Source: Alteromonas pelagimontana
Lineage (GTDB): Bacteria; Pseudomonadota; Gammaproteobacteria; Enterobacterales; Alteromonadaceae
Reading direction: 5' to 3'
NCBI RefSeq assembly: GCF_002499975.2
Contig: NZ_CP052766.1
Location: 2,170,001 to 2,234,000 of the forward strand
Length of the DNA stretch: 64,000 nt
Shown here: positions 36,083 through 44,937 of the stretch, one piece after another
Numbering within the stretch: position 1 is the stretch's first letter
How the letters are laid out: every line of letters begins with the position of its first letter
Notes under the pieces: generated by a model
The model's input: only the letters and a program-made list of their open reading frames with translations
What the model was told of the DNA's origin: nothing
Database searches by the model: none
Position numbers and translations under genes: made by a program

Positions 36083-37060
36083 CTATATGTCTTTGAAATA
36101 TGACTCATTGCATAGACGAGTCGGATTGCTGGAGTCTGTACTTCGCATCCCAGTACCGCCCTCAACGAAATTTTTTGAAGCAAACCTGTCGAACCTATCC
36201 ATCGATATAATGCGCCATGAAACAAAGCTTCTGCTTTCTTGGTCGCTTATCTTCCTCACGATATAGAAAGCTCTAGTTGAAAATGTTTCGGCTACTTTTT
36301 TTAAGCTATTGATACGCCTTACATCCATTCCAAAGCAACCATTAGCTGATAAGTTTTTTTCTTTTATTTCAAGAATATTCCATTTTTTATTTTTACCATA
36401 AATGAATGCATCTATGTCCAGTGGTGCTCCGCGCTGAACGTTGCGATCAATATTGGTTCTTGTATATATTCCATCTAGAATAAACCTGCTTAGATAAGTG
36501 TTTAAAATATCTTCATAATTATACTCGACCAATTTTTTGATGAAGAAATTTTTTAAGGAGTCATTGATGGCTGCTTTTTTATGGAATGCAGGTTTTACAC
36601 CTGTTCTGCATTTTAGTTCTGATAATGCTATTTCTGATAAAGTGTCATCGAGCAGAGTAAAAACTTTTAATGATGAAGGGTAAGGGATGACACTATCAGT
36701 TAAGCCATCAATTTTTAAACAGTTCCACTCTTTAATATGTTCATTTGAATCATAAGTGATTAAATACTGCCCCCTTTTTGATAAGGGCTTAGCTGCTTGG
36801 AGTTGTTCTACGTGATATTCTGAAATGGGATTGGGTACAACAATCAAATAGATTGCTTCTTCGAAACTGTCACTGGTATCTTTAAGAGGAATGAAAATGC
36901 CGCCTTCACAGAGAGGGCTGTTACGGTTAGCGCGGAACCAACTTAAAAAATGAAGTTCACCATTAAATCCGTTGTATCTGTTTTTGTACTGAATGTCTCC
37001 TATTACACTATAAGATAATAGTTCATGCATCTTTTCTAATAAAAAGGTCTTGCTGTCCAT
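36083..37060 (-). CDS. Candidate PD-(D/E)XK nuclease near R-M genes
   Basis: 325 residues, family not recognised. A plausible nuclease core at about residues 214-236 reads PLDIDAFIYGKNKKWNILEIKEK, that is D, then E-x-K on the next strand. The N-terminal part (KNRYNGFNGELHFLSWFRANRN) may set out the first helix with its glutamate. It converges on the methyltransferase. It could be a second restriction enzyme sharing that methyltransferase, or a separate defence nuclease. Confidence 0.5.
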   Translation of the reverse strand: MDSKTFLLEKMHELLSYSVIGDIQYKNRYNGFNGELHFLSWFRANRNSPLCEGGIFIPLKDTSDSFEEAIYLIVVPNPISEYHVEQLQAAKPLSKRGQYLITYDSNEHIKEWNCLKIDGLTDSVIPYPSSLKVFTLLDDTLSEIALSELKCRTGVKPAFHKKAAINDSLKNFFIKKLVEYNYEDILNTYLSRFILDGIYTRTNIDRNVQRGAPLDIDAFIYGKNKKWNILEIKEKNLSANGCFGMDVRRINSLKKVAETFSTRAFYIVRKISDQESRSFVSWRIISMDRFDRFASKNFVEGGTGMRSTDSSNPTRLCNESYFKDI

Positions 37061-37256
37061 TTGCTATCCATTTCTATCTTGATATAACGGAGGGTAAATT
37101 AAACTGCAAAAAGTCGCATGGCAACACGTTTATACTTCTAGGTTACAGGCAAAATTTTTTTGGTTAGGCAAGAAAGCTGAATAAAGACTTTTCGGGTTAA
37201 TTATTATTCTGATTGAATTTGACGTGGTCAGTTGGTAGTGTTTTATCACGGATGTG

Positions 37257-37321
37257 AACTGACAATACTGACACAAAGCCTTTTTTTAAAGACGGATAAT
37301 ATTGTGTCAGTATCATCAGTT
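37257..37321. repeat. ACTGACA-type inverted repeat, copy 2
   Basis: Two 20-bp arms (37257-37276 and 37302-37321) are inverted with 2 mismatches. Each arm holds two ACTGACA-like units. It lies just past the DUF3987-type stop codon and about 200 bp upstream of the nuclease-like start. An iteron, operator or terminator role is possible. Confidence 0.5.
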
Positions 37322-37327
37322 GTATTT

Positions 37328-38746
37328 TTACGCTCTAAAGTCAGGGTGCTTGATGAAGCGTTTTGTTTTTCGGCCGTTGGGATTTGACTCAAATTCCTTA
37401 ATGTATCCTAACGATTGAAGTATCTGGATAGCTTTATCGATACTTTTATTGTCAGTAAAACCGCTCCATTTTTTTCTGACAAATTCTCGTCGACTAAATA
37501 CATCCTGTAAATCATCAAATCTGCTTAATACCTTTTCCATAAATTCATGGTCCGGGGAGTTACGACTGAATGAAATCAGCCGGCGGTAATGCCCTTCAAG
37601 AAACTTCATCCAGGCTAAAGCCTTATCAACATGTGAAACACCCACAGTTGTGTCAACATTTTCAAAATCACCGGCAGACAGTAAATGAAAAATGAGTGCT
37701 AGTTTTGCACACAAAGCTGAGTACTTGCCAAACATTGCTTCTTCATGACTCTCGACACTATTGAGACGGGCAATGTTGAACTCATGAAATTCATTAAACC
37801 GAGATTGTGCCTCTTCTGAAAATCTGAATACAGTCCTGTGATTTGCCTTTCGAAACTCCCAGAGCCCTTTAAAGATATTTCTGGCGCGATCAATCACTTC
37901 CTTATTTGGAGGGATGTCAGTTGCCTTTTTGTGATGTACCGGAAATACGGTTAGTTGCAGCCTTTCAAATAATCCGTCATTAAGTTTACCGTTTAAACGA
38001 TTTTTCATAAAAGGCACAATCATGGATGGTTGAATTCCGCCAATCAGTGAAAGAATGGAAGCGTCAAGTTGGACATTTTCCCGAGAAATTCTGAGTTCGT
38101 TATGCGGGACTGACCCGTTAAAGGCTGACAGGTAGAATCCTCTTTCTGATCTGTTTGCTTTACTTTCAAGCTCTGTTAACCAGCCAGTGAGCTCATCATG
38201 ACTAATTATGACGCCATGGGGTTCCTGAGAAAGCTTTATTGCCAGTGCAGCTGGAGTAGTGTCGTTAACGACTATGGTTCTTTTTTCCCCAGAAAGTGTT
38301 TTATCTTCTGGAATCAAACGAAGCCCAGCCTCCATACATGGAGTTTTCATCGTTGAGGCGGTACCGATAAGCGATGTCCACATTGTAGGGATGACCTCCC
38401 ATGATTCATCTTTCTCCTTCGGCACTATCACAGCACTTCCGCCTATAATCGAAGCGGCGGCTGTGAGTACCGAGACCGCTACAAATTCAGGCGGGGCATT
38501 ATCAAGCTTCAAAGCGTTGTGAAAAACGTACTCACTTATGGAAGACGGAAGATCTTCTGGCCTCAGCTTGGGAGGGCGTATCAGAAAGTCGTCAGGTACG
38601 TCCGGCAAATCCCAGTCCAAATCATCATCATCAGGCAGTTGATAAGGCGGTTCCTCTGGAAAAGGGCTCTGATTATCATGTGTTTCGTTTGTTGGCGTAG
38701 AACAGGCGTTACTGCTACGCAGCAGGTTTTTGAAAAAGTCTTTCAT
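37328..38746 (-). CDS. DUF3987-type (YfjI-like) protein
   Basis: 472 residues. An acidic N-terminal tail (DDDDLDWDLPDVPDD) is followed by the family pattern PPEFVAVSVLTAAASIIGGSAVIVPKEK, WTSLIGTASTMKTP, where the Walker A-like loop lacks the usual GKT, and VIISHDELTGWL as the Walker B-like segment. DUF3987 proteins are common replication-linked genes of satellites and integrated elements. The C-terminus looks like a winged helix (FSRREFVRKKWSGF). It follows the AlpA-like gene by 20 bp. Confidence 0.7.
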   Translation of the reverse strand: MKDFFKNLLRSSNACSTPTNETHDNQSPFPEEPPYQLPDDDDLDWDLPDVPDDFLIRPPKLRPEDLPSSISEYVFHNALKLDNAPPEFVAVSVLTAAASIIGGSAVIVPKEKDESWEVIPTMWTSLIGTASTMKTPCMEAGLRLIPEDKTLSGEKRTIVVNDTTPAALAIKLSQEPHGVIISHDELTGWLTELESKANRSERGFYLSAFNGSVPHNELRISRENVQLDASILSLIGGIQPSMIVPFMKNRLNGKLNDGLFERLQLTVFPVHHKKATDIPPNKEVIDRARNIFKGLWEFRKANHRTVFRFSEEAQSRFNEFHEFNIARLNSVESHEEAMFGKYSALCAKLALIFHLLSAGDFENVDTTVGVSHVDKALAWMKFLEGHYRRLISFSRNSPDHEFMEKVLSRFDDLQDVFSRREFVRKKWSGFTDNKSIDKAIQILQSLGYIKEFESNPNGRKTKRFIKHPDFRA

Positions 38747-38766
38747 CGTTACGTTCCTTGTGTTGT

Positions 38767-39015
38767 TTAAATTTCATTCAGTTTTGGTTTTTTCTTTTCG
38801 ATTACTCGAGAAGATGTTGAGACCGATGTACGCGGTAGATTCTCTATCCACTCCTGCACATCGGACATTAGCCACAAGCGCCTTCTGCCGATTTTGACGC
38901 TAAAAGGTATTGTTTCCCCTTCAGAGCCTTCGCTTACAGCGTTGTAAATTGAAGGAACACTTTTCCTTATAATCTCTGCCAGCTCGTGAGCTGTTATTAA
39001 CTTAAACTCTTTCAT
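38767..39015 (-). CDS. AlpA-like HTH regulator / excisionase candidate
   Basis: 82 residues from ATG 39015 (MKEFKLITAHELAEII), preceded by a strong AGGAGG. The longer open frame to 39105 has a hydrophobic extension without support. The MerR/AlpA-type fold shows in ITAHELAEIIRKSVPSIYNAV and the wing IPFSVKIGRRRLWLMSDVQEWIE. Such proteins activate excision or the early operon in integrated elements. It is divergent from the next gene. Confidence 0.72.
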   Translation of the reverse strand: MKEFKLITAHELAEIIRKSVPSIYNAVSEGSEGETIPFSVKIGRRRLWLMSDVQEWIENLPRTSVSTSSRVIEKKKPKLNEI

Positions 39016-39117
39016 AATTGCCTCCTGTTGAAGAGTTGCAGCAATTATTGCTATCAGGATAGAATTAGTGATGGTCGAAAAAGCTTCTTTTTTTGCCTTT
39101 GACATTTGGGCTTGAAT

Positions 39118-40104
39118 ATGTACTCAGATAAATTTTTTGTAAAATTGAGGTCGCAATATCTATTCTGGTTTATTAGAAATGAGTTGCTGACACAGGAAAT
39201 GGAGCGCGAAGAAGCTAAACTGAACAGTTTGGATCCTAAGAAATTTTATCCAGCTCAATACCAGAGAAAATTGAGTGAGCATACTCTTCAAATTGAAGGG
39301 CTTCTTCGCGCCACTGAGCGTCCAGAAAGAGGACAAGGGAAATATGGAATGCCTTACGTATTGCAAAAGCTAACCAATATGAATGAACGCACAGACTGGG
39401 AGGAATTAATGAAAAAGGCTCTCAGTGGCTCGCGTCAATTTGGCGCCTCCCATGTGAATCTTATGGATAGTGAACTAACCGGTGTTCGAAATGCTTTCGA
39501 AAACGGACCTTATCACCTGTTCAACGTGATGTATGCCGAATCGCTGCTTCATGCCTCAAGCGCACTTCAGGAGTCAATAGTTGCAGCTTTAGACTCAATT
39601 CACGCAAAATATAGCCACATCAAGGACGAAGTAAAACATGTACTGGAAATTAGCGGGATAACAGCAATCTTTGGTGGTGGGTTAAAGATGATGGATGGAT
39701 TAGATCAAGCAATAAACTTATTGTTCCCAAAAAATGAATGGCGAAGTTTTCAGTATCCGATGGGTGTGACTGATAGCAGTAAAAAAGTTAGTGAAATACC
39801 AGGTATCGAAAAGCAGATACTGCCATTGAGAAGTGCGGCCCCGATACTACTTAGTTATGCGTACATAAGAGCTTGCTACTTTGGAGAAGATAACTATCTG
39901 GCAAATATATGCTACAAAGCAAAAGTCCTGCAGATATTGCGGTCTGAGTATCTTATCAATAACAAAGGGTGGTTTGTAAAAGATAATACTGTAAAGAATG
40001 AGAAGTTGAGTCTTTCAGGTTGGCAAATTAGAAAAGCATTTCAAAATGTGAAGACATTTGGCCCTCTACCATTTTTTGCGCACTCACTTGTGTCTCCCGA
40101 CTGA
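39118..40104 (+). CDS. Hypothetical protein, last gene of the island
   Basis: About 328 residues, no family recognised and no clear motif. It is mostly helical, with a weakly hydrophobic stretch (ISGITAIFGGGLKMMDGL) in the middle. I prefer ATG 39118 to the TTG at 39106, though neither has a good ribosome site. It is divergent from the AlpA-like gene with about 100 bp between starts, and ends about 190 bp before the right end repeat. Confidence 0.5.
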   Translation: MYSDKFFVKLRSQYLFWFIRNELLTQEMEREEAKLNSLDPKKFYPAQYQRKLSEHTLQIEGLLRATERPERGQGKYGMPYVLQKLTNMNERTDWEELMKKALSGSRQFGASHVNLMDSELTGVRNAFENGPYHLFNVMYAESLLHASSALQESIVAALDSIHAKYSHIKDEVKHVLEISGITAIFGGGLKMMDGLDQAINLLFPKNEWRSFQYPMGVTDSSKKVSEIPGIEKQILPLRSAAPILLSYAYIRACYFGEDNYLANICYKAKVLQILRSEYLINNKGWFVKDNTVKNEKLSLSGWQIRKAFQNVKTFGPLPFFAHSLVSPD

Positions 40105-40166
40105 TAAGTACCGCCGTCAAACACGAGTGCAAATCTAATTTTTTACGGATTGAAATTTAAACGCTA

Positions 40167-40187
40167 ATGGGACATCATTGGGACACT
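40167..40187 (+). repeat. Right 21-bp sub-terminal direct repeat
   Basis: TGGGACA-NN-ATTGGGACACT in the same orientation as 15691-15711, about 107 bp before the right tRNA repeat. It is an integrase arm-site candidate. Confidence 0.5.
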
Positions 40188-40293
40188 GATTGTGTTAGTT
40201 TAGATTAACTTGAATTAACTCTGATTAGTGCGAAACGTATATGTTTCAAGGTCTGGAAGGATTATTCGCTTTATTTTCAGCCTCCGACATTGC

Positions 40294-40340
40294 CCCTCCG
40301 GAGGCAAAGGTCATAGGTTCGAATCCTATCGGGTGCGCCA
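40294..40340 (+). repeat. Right end repeat: orphan 3' half of a tRNA-Arg (attR candidate)
   Basis: A tRNA 3' half with anticodon stem strand GGCAA, T-arm ATAGG-TTCGAAT-CCTAT, acceptor strand CGGGTGC and GCCA. No 5' half adjoins it. It pairs best with the 5' half of decayed copy B at 15444, not with the intact tRNA at 15598. Confidence 0.7.
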
Positions 40341-40525
40341 TTCAAATCAATCAGTTACACCAATTCCTAATTTTCAAAAATTGCTCTGTGCCCAAGTTTT
40401 ACCCATTCTGTGCCTTTGGCGAAAAACGATTAGTTCAAAATGCACTCATTATGACTGTTGCTCTAATTCTTTCTTGGTGCTAGTGCTTTACTGAGAATCT
40501 GCTCTTATATAAGGTGCTTGTGAAA

Positions 40526-40545
40526 CAAGGCGCCTTCGCGCCTTG
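40526..40545 (-). terminator. Hairpin terminator after the TonB receptor gene
   Basis: CAAGGCGC (40526-40533) pairs with GCGCCTTG (40538-40545) around CTTC, a very stable tetraloop hairpin. It lies just past the minus-strand receptor stop. Confidence 0.6.
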
Positions 40546-40552
40546 CTGCATT

Positions 40553-43321
40553 CTACATTTCGACTGAAAGTCTCAGGTAGGCCTGCCTGCCCAGCGGATC
40601 TGCCGCTGTCGATAAATATTTGGTGAAGTAGGCCGCTGGCGGATCGGTATCAAATAAATTGACTGCACCCACTGCCACCTGGTAGCGATCATTTTTGCCA
40701 AATTGGTAAGCATATTGTGCGTCAAAAACCGTGGATGAACTGATTGTCCCCCAGGACTCTTCATAGTCCATCGGTAGCAAGACGTCATCTTCGACACTGT
40801 CAACATAGCGCATGGTGATATTCGCAGAGTGTGACGAATACATCCAGGATAGCTGCATGGTGTCTCGGAACTCTGGGGCAACAGAGCCGGGGTTGTTATC
40901 ATTCCTACGCCCCACCACATCGTACACCGGTTGACCCTCACCTACCTGAACCGTGTACTCATTTATCCACGTTAGCGAGTTGCTGAATGACAGGTAATGC
41001 CCATCGAAGATCTCTGTACGATAATCGATACGATAATCTATTCCGTTGGTTTTTGTTTTGCCAGCGTTGAAGTAGCCAACGTTTACTGCGAGCAGGCGTC
41101 CGTCAGCATCCCGGATCAGCTTCGGCCCATTAGGGTCTGACTGAATAACTTGCGATGCACTTTCAGCTGTAACCTGGTTTTCAAAGTCAAAGCGCCAATG
41201 ATCTAAAGACATGGTCAGATCTTCGGTCATCATCCAGGTCAGGCCAATGTTTATGTTTGTCGACTCTTCCGGCTCGAGATCAGGATTAGAAATAGTATTT
41301 ACTACACGGAACGTGCCGTTGTCGTTCGGGTCCAGCGGATCGACCGTCTGACTCACGCCTGAGGATGTCTGGTTCCCAACAGAGTGCGCCAGAGAAGGAG
41401 CTCGAAACGCGGTACTGGCCGACATTCTCAGGGACAAATCGTCGTTAATTCGCCAGTTGATTCCAATTTTTGGATCAAGGGTGTCAAAACGACCATAGTC
41501 TTCATATCGAAGCGCAACCTGCATGTCCAGATCAAGTGTCCAGGGTAGATAAAGTTCGGTGAAAACGCCATCAATGGTTCTGGAACCTTCACCCGGCGTT
41601 TGCTTTCCGAAGAAGCCCCAGCGGCCAGCCTGGGTGGCAGCATCAACTCCTACTTTTCTTGTTTCTTTCCTTGTTTGTCCCCCAATAGCCACACCGACAG
41701 TACCGCCTGGAAGTTCGAACCAGCTTCCGTTGACTACGAACTCAAAAATCTGGTAAATCACTTCGTCGCTGGAGTAAGCAGGCTGAAGCAGGTTGTAGTA
41801 AACGCGCTCATCATGGTCGAGCTGGTCCGCGCCGAAGGGACTGAAATACACACAGTTTCCTTCTCCCGGCACTTCGCCGGCATCAGGATTACCGAATGGG
41901 TCAATTTGGCAGTCAGCCCCGCCGTAGCCATTGAGGGCGTTTTGCAGCATTCCTAAATCAGTGTCTGGTGCTCTGGAAACCGACTCTTCCTGACTCCAAA
42001 CACCGCTGAAATTATATTCCCAGTCAGAAAAGCCCATGTCCCCTTTCGCTCCAAGCACCAAATGCGTGCCGTCTACGTCAGATTCTTCAAGACGATAGTC
42101 CGCATTCACGCCTAATACCCGCCCTGTAAACTGAACATCGACACCGAATGGATTGTAAGGATTTGATGCCGGGACAACCGGGGAGCCTAACGACAACGGC
42201 ATACTGGCTACCCCATAGCGGTCCCCTTCCTGTTTATAGAATCTGCCTTCAAAAAATAATTCATGCTCATCGTTCAAAATATACGAGGCAGAAGCATGAT
42301 TCAGCCAGGTCTTTGTTTCCGGCATAATGGGGTTCATTTGTTGATAACTGAACTGACAAGTTCCTCTTGGAAAAGGGTTACTACCAACATAAATGCCCCC
42401 GGTACCTTCAACGGTACAGTGAGGATCAGCAAGCACTACACGCTCACTACCAGTTTCAGCAGCAATTTGGTCATAGAGCTCTGAGTAGTTAATTGGCCCG
42501 TTCACACCATTGTCTATAATTACATCGCTACCATTAGGACCTATCGGCCGGGACGTTAGCGCATAGTTCCCGGGCTGCGAAGTTCCCGAGGTGTTATTGC
42601 TTGCGGTAATAGCTCTGTCGCCGTTTTGCAGATTAGCTTTATATTCGTAGCTGCTGGAGAACACGCCATGGAATCTGTCGTTGCCTCCCCCCATTTTGAA
42701 CTGGATCAGATTGGCGGGGGCATTTTCGATGGCGGTATGCTGCCAACTAGCCGTAAAACCTTCGTAGTTGTCATCAGTAATAATATTCATCGCCCCTGCA
42801 ATTGCGTCAGATCCGTAAATTGCAGATGCCCCATCCAAAACGGTTTCAATTCGGTCAACAGCAATAGTCGGAACTAAAGCTGCAAGGTTAGTATAAGTAT
42901 TTCGTTTTGAATCCTGTTCCTGCGACGACACCCGATGACCGTTCAATAACACAAGAGTTGAGGAAGGGCCAAGGCCTCGCAGGTTTGCCGAGCGGGTATG
43001 GCGAGCTTCGTTGCCACCTCCGGCTAAATTGTTTACTCCACCTACACTACCGGTGTTTGCCGTGTTATTGATTATTAAATCGTCAACACCCGAAAAACCT
43101 GAACGCATGATTTCCTCGTTACCGACAATTTGGATAGGCGACGACATGGTACTTTGTTCATTTCGGGTAACGTAGCTTCCGGTTACGCGGATAACTTCAA
43201 CATCTTTTGCGTCATCGTCTGCTTCCTGAGCAATGGCCGGAATTGAGGTAACGCTGGTGTAGAAAGCGATGGCAATAGCAGCACTAAGTCTGCTTTTGGG
43301 AATATTGCTGTAATTTGACAT
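40553..43321 (-). CDS. TonB-dependent receptor of the catabolic cluster
   Basis: 922 residues. I start at ATG 43321, where a good signal peptide begins (MSNYSNIPKSRLSAAIAIAF...AIAQ); the frame extends further but without sense. The plug domain shows EVIRVTGSYV as a likely TonB box, then SPIQIVGNEEIMRSGF and GLGPSSTLVLLNGHRV. The C-terminal barrel ends in YLRLSVEM. This receptor class imports bulky carbohydrates or plant-derived compounds. It lies 185 bp downstream of the tannase-family gene, so it may have its own promoter in the A+T-rich gap. Confidence 0.9.
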   Translation of the reverse strand: MSNYSNIPKSRLSAAIAIAFYTSVTSIPAIAQEADDDAKDVEVIRVTGSYVTRNEQSTMSSPIQIVGNEEIMRSGFSGVDDLIINNTANTGSVGGVNNLAGGGNEARHTRSANLRGLGPSSTLVLLNGHRVSSQEQDSKRNTYTNLAALVPTIAVDRIETVLDGASAIYGSDAIAGAMNIITDDNYEGFTASWQHTAIENAPANLIQFKMGGGNDRFHGVFSSSYEYKANLQNGDRAITASNNTSGTSQPGNYALTSRPIGPNGSDVIIDNGVNGPINYSELYDQIAAETGSERVVLADPHCTVEGTGGIYVGSNPFPRGTCQFSYQQMNPIMPETKTWLNHASASYILNDEHELFFEGRFYKQEGDRYGVASMPLSLGSPVVPASNPYNPFGVDVQFTGRVLGVNADYRLEESDVDGTHLVLGAKGDMGFSDWEYNFSGVWSQEESVSRAPDTDLGMLQNALNGYGGADCQIDPFGNPDAGEVPGEGNCVYFSPFGADQLDHDERVYYNLLQPAYSSDEVIYQIFEFVVNGSWFELPGGTVGVAIGGQTRKETRKVGVDAATQAGRWGFFGKQTPGEGSRTIDGVFTELYLPWTLDLDMQVALRYEDYGRFDTLDPKIGINWRINDDLSLRMSASTAFRAPSLAHSVGNQTSSGVSQTVDPLDPNDNGTFRVVNTISNPDLEPEESTNINIGLTWMMTEDLTMSLDHWRFDFENQVTAESASQVIQSDPNGPKLIRDADGRLLAVNVGYFNAGKTKTNGIDYRIDYRTEIFDGHYLSFSNSLTWINEYTVQVGEGQPVYDVVGRRNDNNPGSVAPEFRDTMQLSWMYSSHSANITMRYVDSVEDDVLLPMDYEESWGTISSSTVFDAQYAYQFGKNDRYQVAVGAVNLFDTDPPAAYFTKYLSTAADPLGRQAYLRLSVEM

Positions 43322-43506
43322 AGTTGTGTCCCACTGATTGTTGAGCGTCAGCGGAATGAATGCCGCTCGCTCATTTCTCGTTAAGTCATCGTCCGGCCGG
43401 GAGATGAAAGCTGTATACTTCAGGATTAATAACAACACAGTAAGATCAATAAATTAAATTAATTTATACTATTAATTAACAAATTTTTAATATAAATCAA
43501 AAGATG

Positions 43507-44937
43507 CTACTGAAGTGATTCGGGACGCAGTACTGCCTTGGAAACAGTATGGCCATCTATGATCCGTTTGCCGGGCAACGACTGTGGGACGGTTCCTTTT
43601 TCTACCCACTCGATCAGCGAGGGTAGGGGGTTAACATAGGTCACACCTTTGCCACCCGCACAGTGGCTCATTCCGGGAATAAGATAAAGTTGCAACGAAG
43701 GTAATTTCGTCGTTTCTGCCACTTCGCGTGCGTAAGACAGAGAATCGAGGTAAGAGACAATTGGGTCGGCCATGCCGTGATATATAATTAGCTTTCCGCC
43801 CTGTTTAAAGAATGGGCGTAAGTTGGTTTGTGTTGCATCTATTCTCGGCGACAACACGTGTTTGGCACGTTTGAAGTCGGCATGCCAGTCAAACTCCCAG
43901 GGATCCCATTTGTCTTGCTGAAAAGCCCAAATACGCCAAAAATCGGCACGGGCTGGTTCATCAGGCTTTTCTGGATCCGCCCAGTAAGCCCGCCATCCTA
44001 TCCCACTGGCGTTTTCGCTCCCGGGTGGGAAGCCAGGGTAAATAGATTTTCCGGTTTCAGGATCGGTGGGGCCTTCAAGAATATTGTTAATACGTATAAT
44101 CTGCGAAGCGGTAAAACACTGCTGTGTTTTTTTGTTGTTTTTACACTGCATCACAGTCAAGTCGGGACGGCATTGGTGCGGATTGCTGAGCAACCCATCG
44201 CGCTTTCCATCCTGGGCATCACATTTCTTTAAAAAGGTTGACTCAAGCAGAGCCAAATCTGCTTGAGTAAAGACAATCTCATTATTTTCACGAAGATGAG
44301 TTTGCTGGAAAAGCCAAAGGAATGCAGCGTTGAGAGCCACCCGGTTATGTCCCGGCGCTCCGGCTACTATTCCGTCATAGTCTTCAGGATAGAATTGCGC
44401 GGCGGCTAGCGCTTGGTGACCTCCGGTTGAACATCCCTGGAAATATTTATATTCAGGCGCTTTATCATAAAAAGCATGGGTAATCTGTGTTCCATAGTGG
44501 CTAAGTTCGTGAACGGAGGTTCTGCCCCAGTAATCTATGCGTTCCGGCGCTTCAATAGCAAAAGACAACGAATCTGACTGATGGCCGGTATCGGTGGCTG
44601 CCACGGCAAATCCTTCCTGTGCTGCTTTTGCCATCGCTTCTGTTGGAATTTTGGAACTGTACCCTCCGTTGCCAACACCCAGGAAACGACCATTCCAGGA
44701 GGCTAATTCCGGTAGCCAGACGTGAAGCGTAATATAAGAAGCATCGGACTGACTAAGTGGCGGCCAAATTTTAGCTTCTACCCGGCACTGACCATCAATG
44801 GACGTTGCCGAAACAATAGTAGCCGAGGGATATTTAAGATCCTTAAGGTGATGACAGTTTCCGCCATTCTCTTGTGCCTGTACGTAAAGATTAAAAATTG
44901 ATAACAGCGCGGCAATTAAGCCAGTCAGGGCACGCAT
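43507..44937 (-). CDS. Tannase/feruloyl-esterase family hydrolase
   Basis: 476 residues with a signal peptide (residues 1-21). The serine nucleophile lies in FQGCSTGGHQALAAAQ (C-S-T-G-G, the family signature). DPIVSYLDS and IPGMSHCAGG supply the catalytic aspartate and histidine, with the CS-HC cysteine pair that forms the family's disulfide. It cleaves phenolic or related plant esters outside the cytoplasm. Its start overlaps the lyase gene's end by 13 bp. Confidence 0.9.
   Translation of the reverse strand: MRALTGLIAALLSIFNLYVQAQENGGNCHHLKDLKYPSATIVSATSIDGQCRVEAKIWPPLSQSDASYITLHVWLPELASWNGRFLGVGNGGYSSKIPTEAMAKAAQEGFAVAATDTGHQSDSLSFAIEAPERIDYWGRTSVHELSHYGTQITHAFYDKAPEYKYFQGCSTGGHQALAAAQFYPEDYDGIVAGAPGHNRVALNAAFLWLFQQTHLRENNEIVFTQADLALLESTFLKKCDAQDGKRDGLLSNPHQCRPDLTVMQCKNNKKTQQCFTASQIIRINNILEGPTDPETGKSIYPGFPPGSENASGIGWRAYWADPEKPDEPARADFWRIWAFQQDKWDPWEFDWHADFKRAKHVLSPRIDATQTNLRPFFKQGGKLIIYHGMADPIVSYLDSLSYAREVAETTKLPSLQLYLIPGMSHCAGGKGVTYVNPLPSLIEWVEKGTVPQSLPGKRIIDGHTVSKAVLRPESLQ

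Larger units (their letters stand above)
15483..40340. mobile_element. Integrated genomic island of about 25 kb at tRNA-Arg(CCG)
   Basis: It is bounded by tRNA-Arg 3'-half sequences (15628-15674 and 40294-40340) and sub-terminal 21-bp repeats, with a tyrosine integrase at the left end and an AlpA-like regulator near the right. Cargo includes relaxase-like, restriction-modification and protease genes. The sequence looks more A+T-rich than the flanks by eye. The exact left crossover is uncertain: it may lie in decayed copy B near 15483 or in the intact tRNA. No conjugation (type IV secretion) genes are visible, so it could at most be mobilised by another element. Confidence 0.8.
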
